This document shows positions 50,276-60,730 of a stretch of 64,000 nucleotides of DNA, in pieces. Origin of the DNA: Actinomadura terrae (GTDB taxonomy: Bacteria > Actinomycetota > Actinomycetes > Streptosporangiales > Streptosporangiaceae). The position numbers and the translations under genes are program-made. The DNA lies in assembly GCF_022751215.1 (NCBI RefSeq), contig NZ_JAICDG010000002.1, positions 248,001 through 312,000 of the forward strand, given 5' to 3'. The notes below the pieces were generated by a model that saw only the letters and a list, made by a program, of their open reading frames with translations, did no database searches and had not been told where the DNA came from. How positions within the stretch are numbered: the first letter of the stretch is position 1; every line of letters starts with the position of its first letter.

Positions 50276-51250
50276 GTGGGCGACGCCGACCTCGCGAACC
50301 TGAGCGACAAGCTCATGCTGACCACGGTGGTGCTCTACATCATCGCGTTGTTCGCCTACGCCGCGGACCTCGGCTTCGGCCGCCGCCGCTCCGCCGCGCT
50401 GGTGGCGGAGAAGGCGGAGGCGAAGGTCCTGGTGGGCGCCGGGGGCGCGGTCGACGCCCCGCCCGCGAAGACCGCTGCCCCCGAGGGCGAGGACGGCGAG
50501 CGCCGCCAGGTCGACTGGGCGCGCCTCGGCGTCGTGCTGAACCTGCTGGGCTGGTCCGCGCACCTCGGCATGCTGGTGACGCGGGGCCTGTCGGCCGACC
50601 GCTGGCCGTGGGCGAACATGTACGAGTTCCTTGCCGCGATCGCCTTCGCCGCCGTCACCGCGTTCCTCGTCGTGATGTGGCGCTACCAGGCGCGGTTCCT
50701 CGGCGCGTTCGTGATGGTCGCCGCCGTGGTCGCGCTCGGCATCGACAACCTGTGGCTGTACGACTCGGTCGGCCCGGTGAGCCCGGCGCTGAACTCCTAC
50801 TGGATCGCCATCCACGTGACCGCCGCGATCACCGCGACCGGCGCGTTCACCGTCGCCGGGGCGGCCACGATCCTGTACCTGGTCAAGACGCGGGCGCAGG
50901 CGCGCGGCACGGTCGCCGAGGGCGGCGTGCTCGCCCGGATCCCGGCCGTGGACGTCCTGGACCGGCTGTGCCTGCGCGTGACGATGTTCGCGTTCCCGAT
51001 CTGGACGGCCGCGATCATCATGGGCGCGATCTGGGCGGACGAGGCGTGGGGCCGCTACTGGGGCTGGGACCCCAAGGAGACCTGGTCGTTCGTCATCTGG
51101 ATCACCTACGCCGCCTACCTGCACGCGCGCTCGACGGCGGGCTGGAAGGGACGCAAGGCCGCGATCCTCTCCCTGATCGCCTTCGCCGCGCTGCTGTTCA
51201 ACTTCTTCGGCGTGAACTACATGTTCTCCGGCCTGCACTCCTACGCCTGA
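50276..51250 (+). CDS. ccsA: Cytochrome c biogenesis protein CcsA (ResC)
   Basis: A 324-residue polytopic haem-handling protein. The Trp-rich haem-binding motif is WGRYWGWDPKETWSFV near residue 257, with axial His candidates around it (SYWIAIHVTAAI, AYLHARSTAG). It forms the System II synthetase with ResB. GTG 50276 is preferred because AAGGAG lies 8 bases upstream; GTG 50267 overlaps the resB stop. A terminator follows. Confidence 0.93.
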   Translation: MGDADLANLSDKLMLTTVVLYIIALFAYAADLGFGRRRSAALVAEKAEAKVLVGAGGAVDAPPAKTAAPEGEDGERRQVDWARLGVVLNLLGWSAHLGMLVTRGLSADRWPWANMYEFLAAIAFAAVTAFLVVMWRYQARFLGAFVMVAAVVALGIDNLWLYDSVGPVSPALNSYWIAIHVTAAITATGAFTVAGAATILYLVKTRAQARGTVAEGGVLARIPAVDVLDRLCLRVTMFAFPIWTAAIIMGAIWADEAWGRYWGWDPKETWSFVIWITYAAYLHARSTAGWKGRKAAILSLIAFAALLFNFFGVNYMFSGLHSYA

Positions 51251-51265
51251 GAACTCCACGCAACC

Positions 51266-51291
51266 GAGGGGACCGCTGTGGCGGTCCCCTC
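51266..51291 (+). terminator. Intrinsic terminator of the ccsA operon
   Basis: GAGGGGACCGC (51266-51276), loop TGTG and GCGGTCCCCTC (51281-51291), followed by GTTGTTTTG. The stem is perfect and a T-rich tail is present, making this the clearest terminator in the window. Confidence 0.93.
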
Positions 51292-51452
51292 GTTGTTTTG
51301 CTCCCGAACCCGCGCCACCAGCGGATACGTCCCTGACCTGAGGGCAGCCGGTGACTGATGGGGATGACGCGATGTCGGGTTCCGGCTTACCCTGCCTCCG
51401 GGACCCGGACGCTCGTCGAACCCCGCCGGGGTCCCGCCGACAGAGGAGCCCG

Positions 51453-52481
51453 ATGCGCTTCAAAGGCATCCACCGCAAGCCCCGGGAGCTGAGGAATCGG
51501 GAGGCCTCCCGGGGCTGGCGGACCGACAGGAACGACACCGCCGACCGGAACGATCCCGCCGACCGCGCCGGCGACACCGCGTACTCGCCCTCACCGCCCG
51601 ACTCGGGCGGACCGCCCGAGGCCGGGCGCGTGCGCCCGCGCAGCAACCAGCCGCGCGACCGGTTCGGCCGGTTCCGCAAGGCCGGCCGCGACGACGAGTT
51701 CACCGCCGGGCCCGACGTCGCGGGCGAGGTCCGTCCGGGCGACGCGCCCGAGGGCGTCACGGGACGGTACGGGCGGCGCCGCCCCGGCCGGGCCGGAGCG
51801 CGCGACCACGCGCTGCGCGCCTTCGAACTCGACGACGACACGCTCCGCGTCGAGCCCTACCCGCCGGGCATGCCGCACGTCGCCGACGGCCGCCGGCACT
51901 GCGGCGTCCTGGAGGGCGTGCTGTACCGGCAGTGGGACGCCCGGCTCGGCCCGCCGCCGCCCGAGGTGATCCGCGCCGTGGACAGCCTCGCCGGGCTGCC
52001 CGCGCCGCTCAAGGAGAAGCTCGCGGCCGGGCTCGACGGCATCTACGTCGGCCCCGGCGGCGTCCCGCAGCTCGACGACATGGGCCACCTGCGCGACCGG
52101 CCGCTGCCCTCGGGCCGCGCGACCTGGGACATCTGCGCGGGCGCCTACGGTGACCGCAAGATCGTCGTGGGCGACCGGCCCTCGCCCACGCCCGACGTCA
52201 TGCTGCACGAGGTCGGGCACGCGCTCGACGACATCGACGGCGACGACGGCGCGTGGACCTCCGACAGCCCGGCGTTCGTCGCGCTGTACGAGCAGTGCAG
52301 ACCGCACCTGGCCAGCGACTTCCACCGGCAGCCCGACGCGCTCGGCCGCCGCGAGTTCTTCGCGGACGCGTTCGCGGCGATCTCGTCCCGGCAGCGGCCC
52401 GCGCTGGTCGATATGCTCGCCGGCAACATCCGGACGGCACTCGAGGTCATGCTCTTCTTCAACCGCAGATACGGGATCTAG
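51453..52481 (+). CDS. Zinc metallopeptidase (HExxH), lethal-factor-like domain
   Basis: A 342-residue protein. The first ~130 residues are charged and disordered (Arg/Asp-rich, with RPRSNQPRDRFGRFRKAG). The C-terminal domain carries VMLHEVGHALDD (252-256 HEVGH) and a downstream Glu in RREFFADAFAAI that can be the third zinc ligand, as in gluzincins. It resembles bacterial proteins with an anthrax lethal-factor-like catalytic domain. There is no signal peptide. ATG 51453 follows GAGGAG. Next to it is a small acidic protein that could be a partner or inhibitor. Confidence 0.78.
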   Translation: MRFKGIHRKPRELRNREASRGWRTDRNDTADRNDPADRAGDTAYSPSPPDSGGPPEAGRVRPRSNQPRDRFGRFRKAGRDDEFTAGPDVAGEVRPGDAPEGVTGRYGRRRPGRAGARDHALRAFELDDDTLRVEPYPPGMPHVADGRRHCGVLEGVLYRQWDARLGPPPPEVIRAVDSLAGLPAPLKEKLAAGLDGIYVGPGGVPQLDDMGHLRDRPLPSGRATWDICAGAYGDRKIVVGDRPSPTPDVMLHEVGHALDDIDGDDGAWTSDSPAFVALYEQCRPHLASDFHRQPDALGRREFFADAFAAISSRQRPALVDMLAGNIRTALEVMLFFNRRYGI

Positions 52482-52531
52482 GACCCCCGATGGACCCGAC
52501 GCACACCGATGCACACCAAGGGTGATCGACG

Positions 52532-52795
52532 ATGCAGGTGATCCGGCTCCCCGACGGCAGGCTCCGGGTACCCCACAGCGTCCTCGCCGACACCGGCGCG
52601 GACGAGCCGGGCCGCGGGCGGATCATCGCGGACGCCTATGTCGAGATCGGTCCGGACGATCCCGACTACGACCGGCTGCTCGACCAGTCGCTCACCGAGG
52701 ACGAGCTGGCCGAGCGGCGGCGGCGCTGGCGCGACGAGGACGCGGAGCTCCTCAGGCGTTTCGAGGAGTGGAAGACGGACCGGTCGGAGGACTGA
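52532..52795 (+). CDS. 87-residue acidic hypothetical protein
   Basis: It opens MQVIRLPDGRLRVPHSVLAD, has a central IGPDDPDYDRLL segment and ends in a charged helix (EDELAERRRRWRDEDAELLR). It lies 50 bases after the metallopeptidase. No known family is recognised. The acidic surface and position suggest a partner, inhibitor or immunity-type role, which is only an inference. Confidence 0.65.
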   Translation: MQVIRLPDGRLRVPHSVLADTGADEPGRGRIIADAYVEIGPDDPDYDRLLDQSLTEDELAERRRRWRDEDAELLRRFEEWKTDRSED

Positions 52796-52864
52796 GGGCG
52801 CTTCCCCGTGAGGCGCCCTTCCCGCCGTGCCGGCGGTCCGGAAGAAGTTCCTGGACGGGTAGGG

Positions 52865-53068
52865 TCAGCGAGCCGAGGGCTCGGCGACCGGCTCCTCACC
52901 GCGCAGCAGCGCGTGCACCTCGGACTCGCGGAAGCGGCGGTGGCCTCCGGGAGTGCGGATGCTGCTGATCCGGCCCGCCGCGGCCCATCGTGTGACCGTT
53001 TTCGGATCGACCCGGAAGAGGGCGGCGACCTCTCCCGGGGTGAGCAGGCGCTCGCTCGTGCTCTCCAC
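52865..53068 (-). CDS. bldC: BldC-like DNA-binding protein
   Basis: A 67-residue MerR-type winged helix without an effector domain: LLTPGEVAALFRVDPKTVTR and WAAAGRISSIRTPGGHRRFR, nearly identical to Streptomyces BldC. BldC binds direct repeats cooperatively and times entry into development. GTG 53068 follows GGGGGAGAG. The same window also carries bldN. Confidence 0.93.
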   Translation of the reverse strand: MESTSERLLTPGEVAALFRVDPKTVTRWAAAGRISSIRTPGGHRRFRESEVHALLRGEEPVAEPSAR

Positions 53069-53367
53069 GTTTTCTCTCCCCCTTTGTCCCGCTCTCGTCG
53101 CGGGTGGACTGTTTACAGTGTGGCGGTTCAAGACCGATTTCTCCCTTGTTTTCGGAAAACATCACGCTCGGTAGTCGCATGAGCTGCCGTGATGACCTGA
53201 TGTGCTCGCGACGTCGCTCGCAGCGGCCATCCGAGCAGCGGGAACGCCCCGATCGACCGGCCGTGTCGCACTCGCGACGCGGGGTTGACGGAGAGGCGGC
53301 GGAGAGGCGGCGAACGGACGTCGGGCAAGCGGCGCGCGGGCGGCGGCGAAGCGAATAGTCTCCGATC
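53069..53367. other. Shared upstream region of bldC and the PLP enzyme
   Basis: This is a 299-base divergent region. It contains the 13-base palindrome GTTTTCGGAAAAC at 53148-53160, 80 bases before the bldC start, and an AT-rich part (TGTTTACAGTGTG at about 53110). These may be promoter or operator elements of bldC. No gene is seen. Confidence 0.4.
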
Positions 53368-54351
53368 ATGTCTCGTCTCCGGACCACGTCGGACCTCGTC
53401 TCGCTGACCGAGATCGAGGCCGCCGCCGGACGGCTCGCGGGGATCACCGTTCGGACGCCGCTCGTCCCGTTCCCGCTCCCGCCCGGCGCGCCCTCGCTCC
53501 TCGTCAAGCCCGAGTCGCTGCAACCGGTCGGCGCGTTCAAGCTGCGCGGTGCGTACGCCACGATCTCCTCCCTCCCCGATGACGTGCGCGAGCGGGGAGT
53601 CGTGACGCACTCCAGCGGCAACCACGCGCGCGCCGTCGCCTACACCGCCCGCGAGCTGGGCATCCGCGCCGTCCTGGTGATGCCGCACACCACGCCCGCC
53701 GTGAAGGTCGACGCGTGCCGGGAGCTCGGCGCCGAGGTCGTGTACGTCGAGCCGAACGCCGAGGCGCGCGTCGAGACCGCGGACCGGCTCGCGGCCGCGC
53801 ACGGCTTCACGATGATCCCGCCCTACGACGACGCGCGCGTTATCGCGGGCCAGGGCACGGTCGGCCTGGAGATCGTCCAGGACCGCCCGGACGTCGACGT
53901 CGTGCTCGTCCCGATCAGCGGCGGCGGCCTCATCTCCGGGGTCGCGGCGGCCGTCAAGGCGCTGCGCCCGGAGGCGCGGATCATCGGCGTAGAGCCGGAG
54001 CTCGCCGCCGACGCCCGCGACTCGCTGCGCCTCGGCCGCCCCGTCTCCTGGACGGCCGAGGACACCGGCCGCACGATCGCCGACGGCCTGCGCGTCCAGC
54101 AGGTCGGCGACCTCCCGTTCGCCCACATCCAGGCGCTCGTGGACGGCATCGTCACCGTCACCGAGGACGACATAAAGGCGACGATGCGCCGCCTCGCCCG
54201 CGAGACCCGCCTCGTCGCCGAGCCGTCGGGCGCCGTGGCCACCGCCGCGTACCTGCACCACCGCGACGAGCTGCCCGAGGGTGCGACTTATGTATCGGTG
54301 CTGTCAGGCGGAAACGTCGACCCGGCCCTGTTCCAGGAGGTGTACGCCTGA
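53368..54351 (+). CDS. Threonine/serine dehydratase-like PLP enzyme
   Basis: A 327-residue fold-type II PLP enzyme. The PLP lysine is in QPVGAFKLRGAYA, the substrate loop is THSSGNHARAVAY (the classical SSGNHA of dehydratases and serine racemases), and the phosphate loop is ISGGGLISGVAA. The C-terminus is SVLSGGNVD. There is no ACT domain, so it is the catabolic/racemase type, not the isoleucine-biosynthetic IlvA. Exact substrate unknown. It differs from the enzyme at 19266, which lacks the SSGNHA loop. Confidence 0.88.
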   Translation: MSRLRTTSDLVSLTEIEAAAGRLAGITVRTPLVPFPLPPGAPSLLVKPESLQPVGAFKLRGAYATISSLPDDVRERGVVTHSSGNHARAVAYTARELGIRAVLVMPHTTPAVKVDACRELGAEVVYVEPNAEARVETADRLAAAHGFTMIPPYDDARVIAGQGTVGLEIVQDRPDVDVVLVPISGGGLISGVAAAVKALRPEARIIGVEPELAADARDSLRLGRPVSWTAEDTGRTIADGLRVQQVGDLPFAHIQALVDGIVTVTEDDIKATMRRLARETRLVAEPSGAVATAAYLHHRDELPEGATYVSVLSGGNVDPALFQEVYA

Positions 54352-54406
54352 CCTGACCCCGACCTGCCGCGAGGTCGCGAAAGGGCGGCGGTAGGCTCGG
54401 GGTGTC

Positions 54407-54646
54407 ATGCGTTCCGTATTCTTCTACACCGCCGCGCGGTTGATGATCTTCGTGGCCACCGCGGGCGTGCTGGCGCTGCTCGGCACCCGCGGGTTCCCGC
54501 TCGTGCTGCTGGCGTTGCTGATCAGCGGCATCGTCAGCTTCGTCCTGCTGTCGAACCAGCGCGACCGGATGTCGGCGGCCGTGCTGACCGGCGTCCGCGA
54601 CCGGCGCCGCAGGTTCGAGCGCTCCCGCACCAAAGAGGACGCCTAG
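54407..54646 (+). CDS. DUF4229 membrane protein
   Basis: A 79-residue protein with two hydrophobic helices (LMIFVATAGVLALLG and VLLALLISGIVSFVLL) and a basic tail (RDRRRRFERSRTKEDA). It matches the DUF4229 family, found in actinobacteria next to menaquinone genes. Function unknown. Confidence 0.8.
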   Translation: MRSVFFYTAARLMIFVATAGVLALLGTRGFPLVLLALLISGIVSFVLLSNQRDRMSAAVLTGVRDRRRRFERSRTKEDA

Positions 54647-54703
54647 TACTACCTGGCGTGGCCGGTGCACGGCGGTGGTTCCGCTAGCTCTTAGGGTGGA
54701 CCC

Positions 54704-55405
54704 ATGACCCGCGCCTCACTCGACAAGCAGCCCGCCGACGTGGCGGCGATGTTCGACGGCACCGCCGAGCGCTACGACCTGCTCAACACGCTGATGACCG
54801 GCGGGCAGGACCGGCGCTGGCGCAGGGCGGTCGTCCGCGCGGTGGACGCGCGGCCCGGCGAGCGGGTGCTCGACCTCGCCGCCGGGACCGGCACCTCCTC
54901 GGTGCCGTTCGCCGACGCCGGGGCCGACACGGTGGCGTGCGACTTCTCGCTCGGGATGCTGCGGGTCGGGACGCGGCGGCAGGCCGGAGTGGAGCGGCTC
55001 AACTTCGTCGCGGGCGACGCGCTGCGGCTCCCGTTCGCGAGCGGCTCGTTCGACGCCGTCACGATCTCCTTCGGGCTCCGCAACGTCGCCGACACCGTCG
55101 GCGCGCTGCGCGAGCTGCGGCGTGTCGCGAAGCCGGGCGGGCGGCTGCTGGTGTGTGAGGTCAGTCACCCTCCGAACACGCTGCTCGCGCTCGGCCACAG
55201 GGCCCACCTGCGGTTCGGGCTGCCGCTGCTCGCGAAGGTCAGCTCCAACCCGGGCTCCTACCACTATCTGGCCGAGTCGACGCTCGCGTGGCCGGACCAG
55301 GCGGCGCTCGCGCGGCTCATCCAGGACGCCGGCTGGACGTCGGTGCGATGGCGCGACCTCACGTTCGGGGTCGCGGCGCTGCACCACGGCACCAATCCGG
55401 GATGA
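54704..55405 (+). CDS. menG: Demethylmenaquinone methyltransferase
   Basis: A 233-residue MenG/UbiE enzyme performing the final C-methylation of menaquinone. Conserved blocks are [20 protein letters not shown] at the start, [16 protein letters not shown] (motif I), [18 protein letters not shown] and [10 protein letters not shown] near the end. The following gene (probable menaquinone reductase) and nuo genes use the same quinone pool. Confidence 0.93.
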   Translation: MTRASLDKQPADVAAMFDGTAERYDLLNTLMTGGQDRRWRRAVVRAVDARPGERVLDLAAGTGTSSVPFADAGADTVACDFSLGMLRVGTRRQAGVERLNFVAGDALRLPFASGSFDAVTISFGLRNVADTVGALRELRRVAKPGGRLLVCEVSHPPNTLLALGHRAHLRFGLPLLAKVSSNPGSYHYLAESTLAWPDQAALARLIQDAGWTSVRWRDLTFGVAALHHGTNPG

Positions 55406-55500
55406 CCGTGACGGCAGGTGGATCGGGGACCGCTCCATATTTGGATCGGCCCAGAAGTACCCACCGGTCGTGATAAAGGAATAGACTCCCCACCGGATCC

Positions 55501-55518
55501 TTGTGAAGTACTTCACAA
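55501..55518. promoter_or_regulatory. Perfect Rex operator upstream of the menaquinone reductase / nuo genes
   Basis: TTGTGAAGTACTTCACAA is a perfect 18-bp palindrome matching the Rex consensus TTGTGAA-N4-TTCACAA. It lies 24 bases before the GTG at 55543. In Streptomyces the nuo operon is a known Rex target; here the site would also cover the reductase. Confidence 0.93.
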
Positions 55519-55542
55519 GCGAACGAGCTGAAGAGGAAAGCC

Positions 55543-56799
55543 GTGACCGACTCGACCCGACACGCGGACGTCATCGTCGTCGGGGCCGGCCCCGCCGGGG
55601 CCTCGACCGCCTACTGGCTGGCCCAGGCCGGCCTCAGCGTCCTGCTGCTGGAGAAGGCGACGTTCCCGCGCGACAAGATCTGCGGCGACGGGCTCACCCC
55701 GCGCGCGGTCCGCGCGCTGATCGGCATGGGCGTGGACGTGGGCGATCCGGGTTGGGGACGCAACAAGGGCCTGCGGATCTACGGCGGCGGCGTCAAGGTC
55801 GAGCTGCCCTGGCCCGAGCTCGCGAGCTTCCCCGACTTCGGGCTCGTCCGCAAGCGCGCCGACCTCGACCAGCTCCTCGCCGAGCACGCCGCCAAGGCCG
55901 GCGCCCGGCTGCTCCAGGGCTGCACGGTCACCGGCCCCATCCTGGACGAGCGCACCGACCGCATCACCGGCGTCACCGCCACCTACGAGGGCGAGGAGAC
56001 GTCGTTCCACGCGCCGCTCGTCGTCGCGGCCGACGGCAACTCCACCCGGCTCTCGCTGGCGATGGGGCTGCGGCGGCGCACCGACCGGCCGATGGGCGTC
56101 GCCGTCCGCCGCTACTTCGAGACGCCCCGCCACGACGACCCCTACATGGAGGCGTGGCTGGAGATGTGGGACGGCCAGCGCCTGCTCCCCGGCTACGGCT
56201 GGGTGTTCGGCGTCGGCGACGGTACCGCGAACGTCGGGCTCGGCCTGCTCAACACCAGCAAGGCCTTCCAGAACGTCGACTACCGGGGCATGCTGCGGGG
56301 CTGGTGCGCGCAGATGCCCGCCGAGTGGCAGTTCTCCGAGGAGCACGCCACGTCCAAGATCCGTGGCGCGGCGCTGCCGATGGGCTTCAACCGGCAGCCG
56401 CACTACACCCGGGGCATGCTGCTCGTCGGCGACGCCGGCGGCATGATCAACCCGTTCAACGGCGAGGGCATCGACTACGCGCTGGAGTCCGGCCGGCTGG
56501 CCGCCGACATCATGGTCCAGGCGCTCGCCCGCCGCACCCCGGCGCAGCGCGAGCGGACCCTGTACGAGTACCCGCGCATCCTCAAGGACGAGCACGGCGG
56601 CTACTTCACGCTGGCCCGCGTGTTCGTCCAGGCCATCGGTGACCCGCGCGTGATGAAGTTCCTCACCTCGCACGGCCTGCCGCACCCCACGCTGATGCGC
56701 TTCACGCTCAAGCTGCTCGCCAACCTGACCGACCCGAAGGGCGGCGACGCGATGGACCGGGTCATCAACGCTATGCAGAAGGTGACCCCAGCAGCATGA
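55543..56799 (+). CDS. Geranylgeranyl reductase family protein, probable menaquinone reductase
   Basis: A 418-residue FAD enzyme. The FAD motif is VVGAGPAGASTAYWLAQAG, with FPRDKICGDGLTPRAV and the second FAD motif LVGDAGGMINPFNGEGIDYA. Family members reduce double bonds of isoprenoid tails; the mycobacterial MenJ reduces the beta-isoprene of menaquinone. Location between menG and nuoA supports a menaquinone role over archaeal-type lipid reduction. GTG 55543 has GAAGAGGAAAG upstream. Confidence 0.88.
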   Translation: MTDSTRHADVIVVGAGPAGASTAYWLAQAGLSVLLLEKATFPRDKICGDGLTPRAVRALIGMGVDVGDPGWGRNKGLRIYGGGVKVELPWPELASFPDFGLVRKRADLDQLLAEHAAKAGARLLQGCTVTGPILDERTDRITGVTATYEGEETSFHAPLVVAADGNSTRLSLAMGLRRRTDRPMGVAVRRYFETPRHDDPYMEAWLEMWDGQRLLPGYGWVFGVGDGTANVGLGLLNTSKAFQNVDYRGMLRGWCAQMPAEWQFSEEHATSKIRGAALPMGFNRQPHYTRGMLLVGDAGGMINPFNGEGIDYALESGRLAADIMVQALARRTPAQRERTLYEYPRILKDEHGGYFTLARVFVQAIGDPRVMKFLTSHGLPHPTLMRFTLKLLANLTDPKGGDAMDRVINAMQKVTPAA

Positions 56800-56907
56800 G
56801 TGGGTTGACCCGGAGGGGAGTGCTATTGAACGCCTTGGCTAGGGTGGCGGACCGCGGAGGCGCCGCCCCGTATCGCGCCGCGGGTTCCCGAGAGAGGAAG
56901 TAGGGAC

Positions 56908-57267
56908 ATGGATCTCTATATCCCGATCATTGTGCTGGGGGTGCTCGCCTTCGTGTTCGCCGCCGGTTCGGTGGCGATGGCCTCGATGACGGGGCCCAAG
57001 CGCTGGAACCGGGCCCGGCTGGACGCCTACGAGTGCGGCATCGAGCCGACGCCGCAGCCGGTGGGCGGCGGCCGTTTCCCGATCAAGTACTACCTGACGG
57101 CGATGCTGTTCATCGTCTTCGACATTGAGATCATCTTCCTGTACCCCTGGGCTGTCGCGTTCGACCGGATGGGGATCTTCGGCCTTGTGGAGATGGTCCT
57201 TTTCATCGTCACCGTGCTTGTGGCGTACGCCTACATCTGGCGGCGCGGCGGTCTGGAGTGGGACTGA
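56908..57267 (+). CDS. nuoA: NADH-quinone oxidoreductase subunit A
   Basis: A 119-residue membrane subunit of complex I with three spans. Conserved blocks are [20 protein letters not shown] and [23 protein letters not shown] 56908 follows GAGAGGAAG. It is the first subunit gene of the nuo cluster. Confidence 0.95.
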   Translation: MDLYIPIIVLGVLAFVFAAGSVAMASMTGPKRWNRARLDAYECGIEPTPQPVGGGRFPIKYYLTAMLFIVFDIEIIFLYPWAVAFDRMGIFGLVEMVLFIVTVLVAYAYIWRRGGLEWD

Positions 57268-57268
57268 C

Positions 57269-57814
57269 ATGGGCCTAGAGGAGAAACTCCCGAGCGGGTT
57301 CCTGCTGACGACGGTCGAGCAGGTCGCGGGTTGGGCGCGCAAGAGCTCGGTGTGGCCGGCGACGTTCGGCCTCGCGTGCTGCGCGATCGAGATGATGGCG
57401 ACCGGCGACCCCCGGCACGACTTCTCCCGGTGGGGGATGGAGCGTGCCTCGGGAACGCCCCGGCAGGCCGACCTGATGATCGTCGCGGGCCGGGTGAGCC
57501 AGAAGATGGCGCCGGTGCTGCGGCAGATCTACGACCAGATGACCGAACCCAAGTGGGTCATCGCCATGGGCGTGTGCGCGTCGTCCGGCGGGATGTTCAA
57601 CAACTACGCGATCGTGCAGGGCGTGGACCACATCGTTCCGGTGGACATCTATCTGCCCGGCTGCCCGCCGCGGCCCGAGATGCTGCTGGACGCGATCCTG
57701 AAGCTGCACGACAAGATCCAGAACACCAAGCTCGGGCCGCAGCGCGAGCGGCAGATCGCCGAGCTGGAAGAGGCCAAGCGCCGCCGGCTCCCGCTGCTCG
57801 GACAGGGGGCCTGA
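57269..57814 (+). CDS. nuoB: NADH-quinone oxidoreductase subunit B
   Basis: A 181-residue subunit binding the N2 [4Fe-4S] cluster at the quinone site. Cys ligands are seen in [24 protein letters not shown] and [12 protein letters not shown]. It starts one base after the nuoA stop, and its own stop shares a base with the nuoC start. Confidence 0.96.
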   Translation: MGLEEKLPSGFLLTTVEQVAGWARKSSVWPATFGLACCAIEMMATGDPRHDFSRWGMERASGTPRQADLMIVAGRVSQKMAPVLRQIYDQMTEPKWVIAMGVCASSGGMFNNYAIVQGVDHIVPVDIYLPGCPPRPEMLLDAILKLHDKIQNTKLGPQRERQIAELEEAKRRRLPLLGQGA

Positions 57815-58556
57815 TGTCGTCCCAGCACCCAGAGCAGCGGGCCGAGCAGGCCGCCGACCAGCTCCCCGCGCAGGTCGAGGAGGAGCGCCGCGAGCAGCCG
57901 GTCGCCCGCAAGGGCATGTTCGGCGCGAAGACCACCGGCGACACCTCCGGGTACGGCGGGCTGGTCGTCCGGCAGAGTCCGAAGGTCAGCGCGCCGCGCC
58001 CCTACGGCGGGCCGGACGGCGCCGCCGAGCCGGGCGAGTTCGACGAGATCGCCGACGAGCTGGAGCGCGTCTACCCGGACTTCGGGGACGCGATCGAGCG
58101 GGTCGTGATCCACCGCGGCGAGATGACGTTCTACGTCAGGCGCGAGCACCTGCTGGAGGTCGCCCGGACCATGCGGGACGAGCCGTCGCTGCGCTTCGAG
58201 CTGTGCTCGGGCGTGTCGGGCGTCCACTACCCGCAGGACACCGGCGCCGAGCTGCACTCGGTGACGCACCTGCTGTCGATCACCCACAACCGGCGCGTCC
58301 GCCTTGAGGCGACCTGCCCCGACGCCGACCCGCACGTCCCGTCGCTGGTGCCGGTGTACCCGACGAGCGACTGGCACGAGCGGGAGACCTACGACTTCTT
58401 CGGCATCGTGTACGACGGGCACCCCGCGCTGACGCGGATCCAGATGCCCGACGACTGGGTCGGTCACCCGCAGCGCAAGGACTACCCCCTCGGCGGCATC
58501 CCCGTCGAGTACCGCGGAGCGGAGATCCCGCCGCCCGACGAGCGGAGGTCGTACAC

Positions 58557-58560
<4 letters not shown>
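57814..58560 (+). CDS. nuoC: NADH-quinone oxidoreductase subunit C
   Basis: A 248-residue peripheral subunit. The first ~70 residues are a charged extension typical of actinobacterial NuoC. The conserved end is [20 protein letters not shown] followed by [14 protein letters not shown]. The stop overlaps nuoD by 4 bases. Confidence 0.95.
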
Positions 58561-59908
<1,348 letters not shown>

Positions 59909-59912
<4 letters not shown>

Positions 59913-60730
59913 CGGCGAACGAGACGGGCGCGGCGAGCGAGACGAGCGCCGCGTACGAGCCGGACGTCCGGGAGCGGTTGGAGCGGGACGCCAAGGAGAT
60001 CATCGCCCGCTACCCGAAGCCGCGGTCGGCGCTGCTGCCGATGCTGCACCTGGTGCAGTCGGTGGACGGGCACGTCACGCAGCAGGGCATCGAGTTCTGC
60101 GCCGAGCAGCTCGGCATCACGCCCGCGCAGGTGACGGGCGTCGTGACGTTCTACACGCAGTACAAGCAGCGGCCCGTGGGCGAGTACCACGTCGGCGTGT
60201 GCATCAACACGCTGTGCGCGGTGATGGGCGGCGACCAGATCTGGGACGAGCTGAGCGCGCACACCGGGGTCGGCCACGACGAGGCCACCCCGGACGGCAA
60301 GGTCAGCCTGGAGCGGATCGAGTGCAACGCCGCCTGCGACTTCGCGCCGGTGATGATGGTCAACTGGGAGTTCTTCGACAACATGACTCCCGAGAAGGCC
60401 AAGCAGCTGGTCGACGACCTGCGCTCGGGTGAGCGGGTGCTGCCCTCGCGCGGCCCGAACACGCTCGCCACCTGGAAGGACGCCTCGCGCGTGCTCGCCG
60501 GGTTCCCCGACGGGCTCGCGCACGAGGGCGTCCAGGCCGGTCCCGAGTCGCTGCGCGGGCTGGAGCTCGCGCGCGAGCGCGGCTGGGAGGCCCCGCCCGT
60601 GGACGCGGACCGCGAGCAGCCGCAGGAGCCGGTGCGGCCGAGTGAGATCAGCGACCCGCCGCCCAACGAGCCGGGCAAGCCGATCGGCGGCGACGTGAAG
60701 CCGGGCAGCCAGGAGGGGCGGAACCAGTGA
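59909..60730 (+). CDS. nuoE: NADH-quinone oxidoreductase subunit E
   Basis: A 273-residue thioredoxin-like subunit binding the N1a [2Fe-2S] cluster; ligands are in [13 protein letters not shown] and [13 protein letters not shown]. The C-terminal ~75 residues are a Pro/Glu-rich extension beyond the usual ~200, seen in other actinobacteria. Overlaps nuoF (GTGA). Confidence 0.95.
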
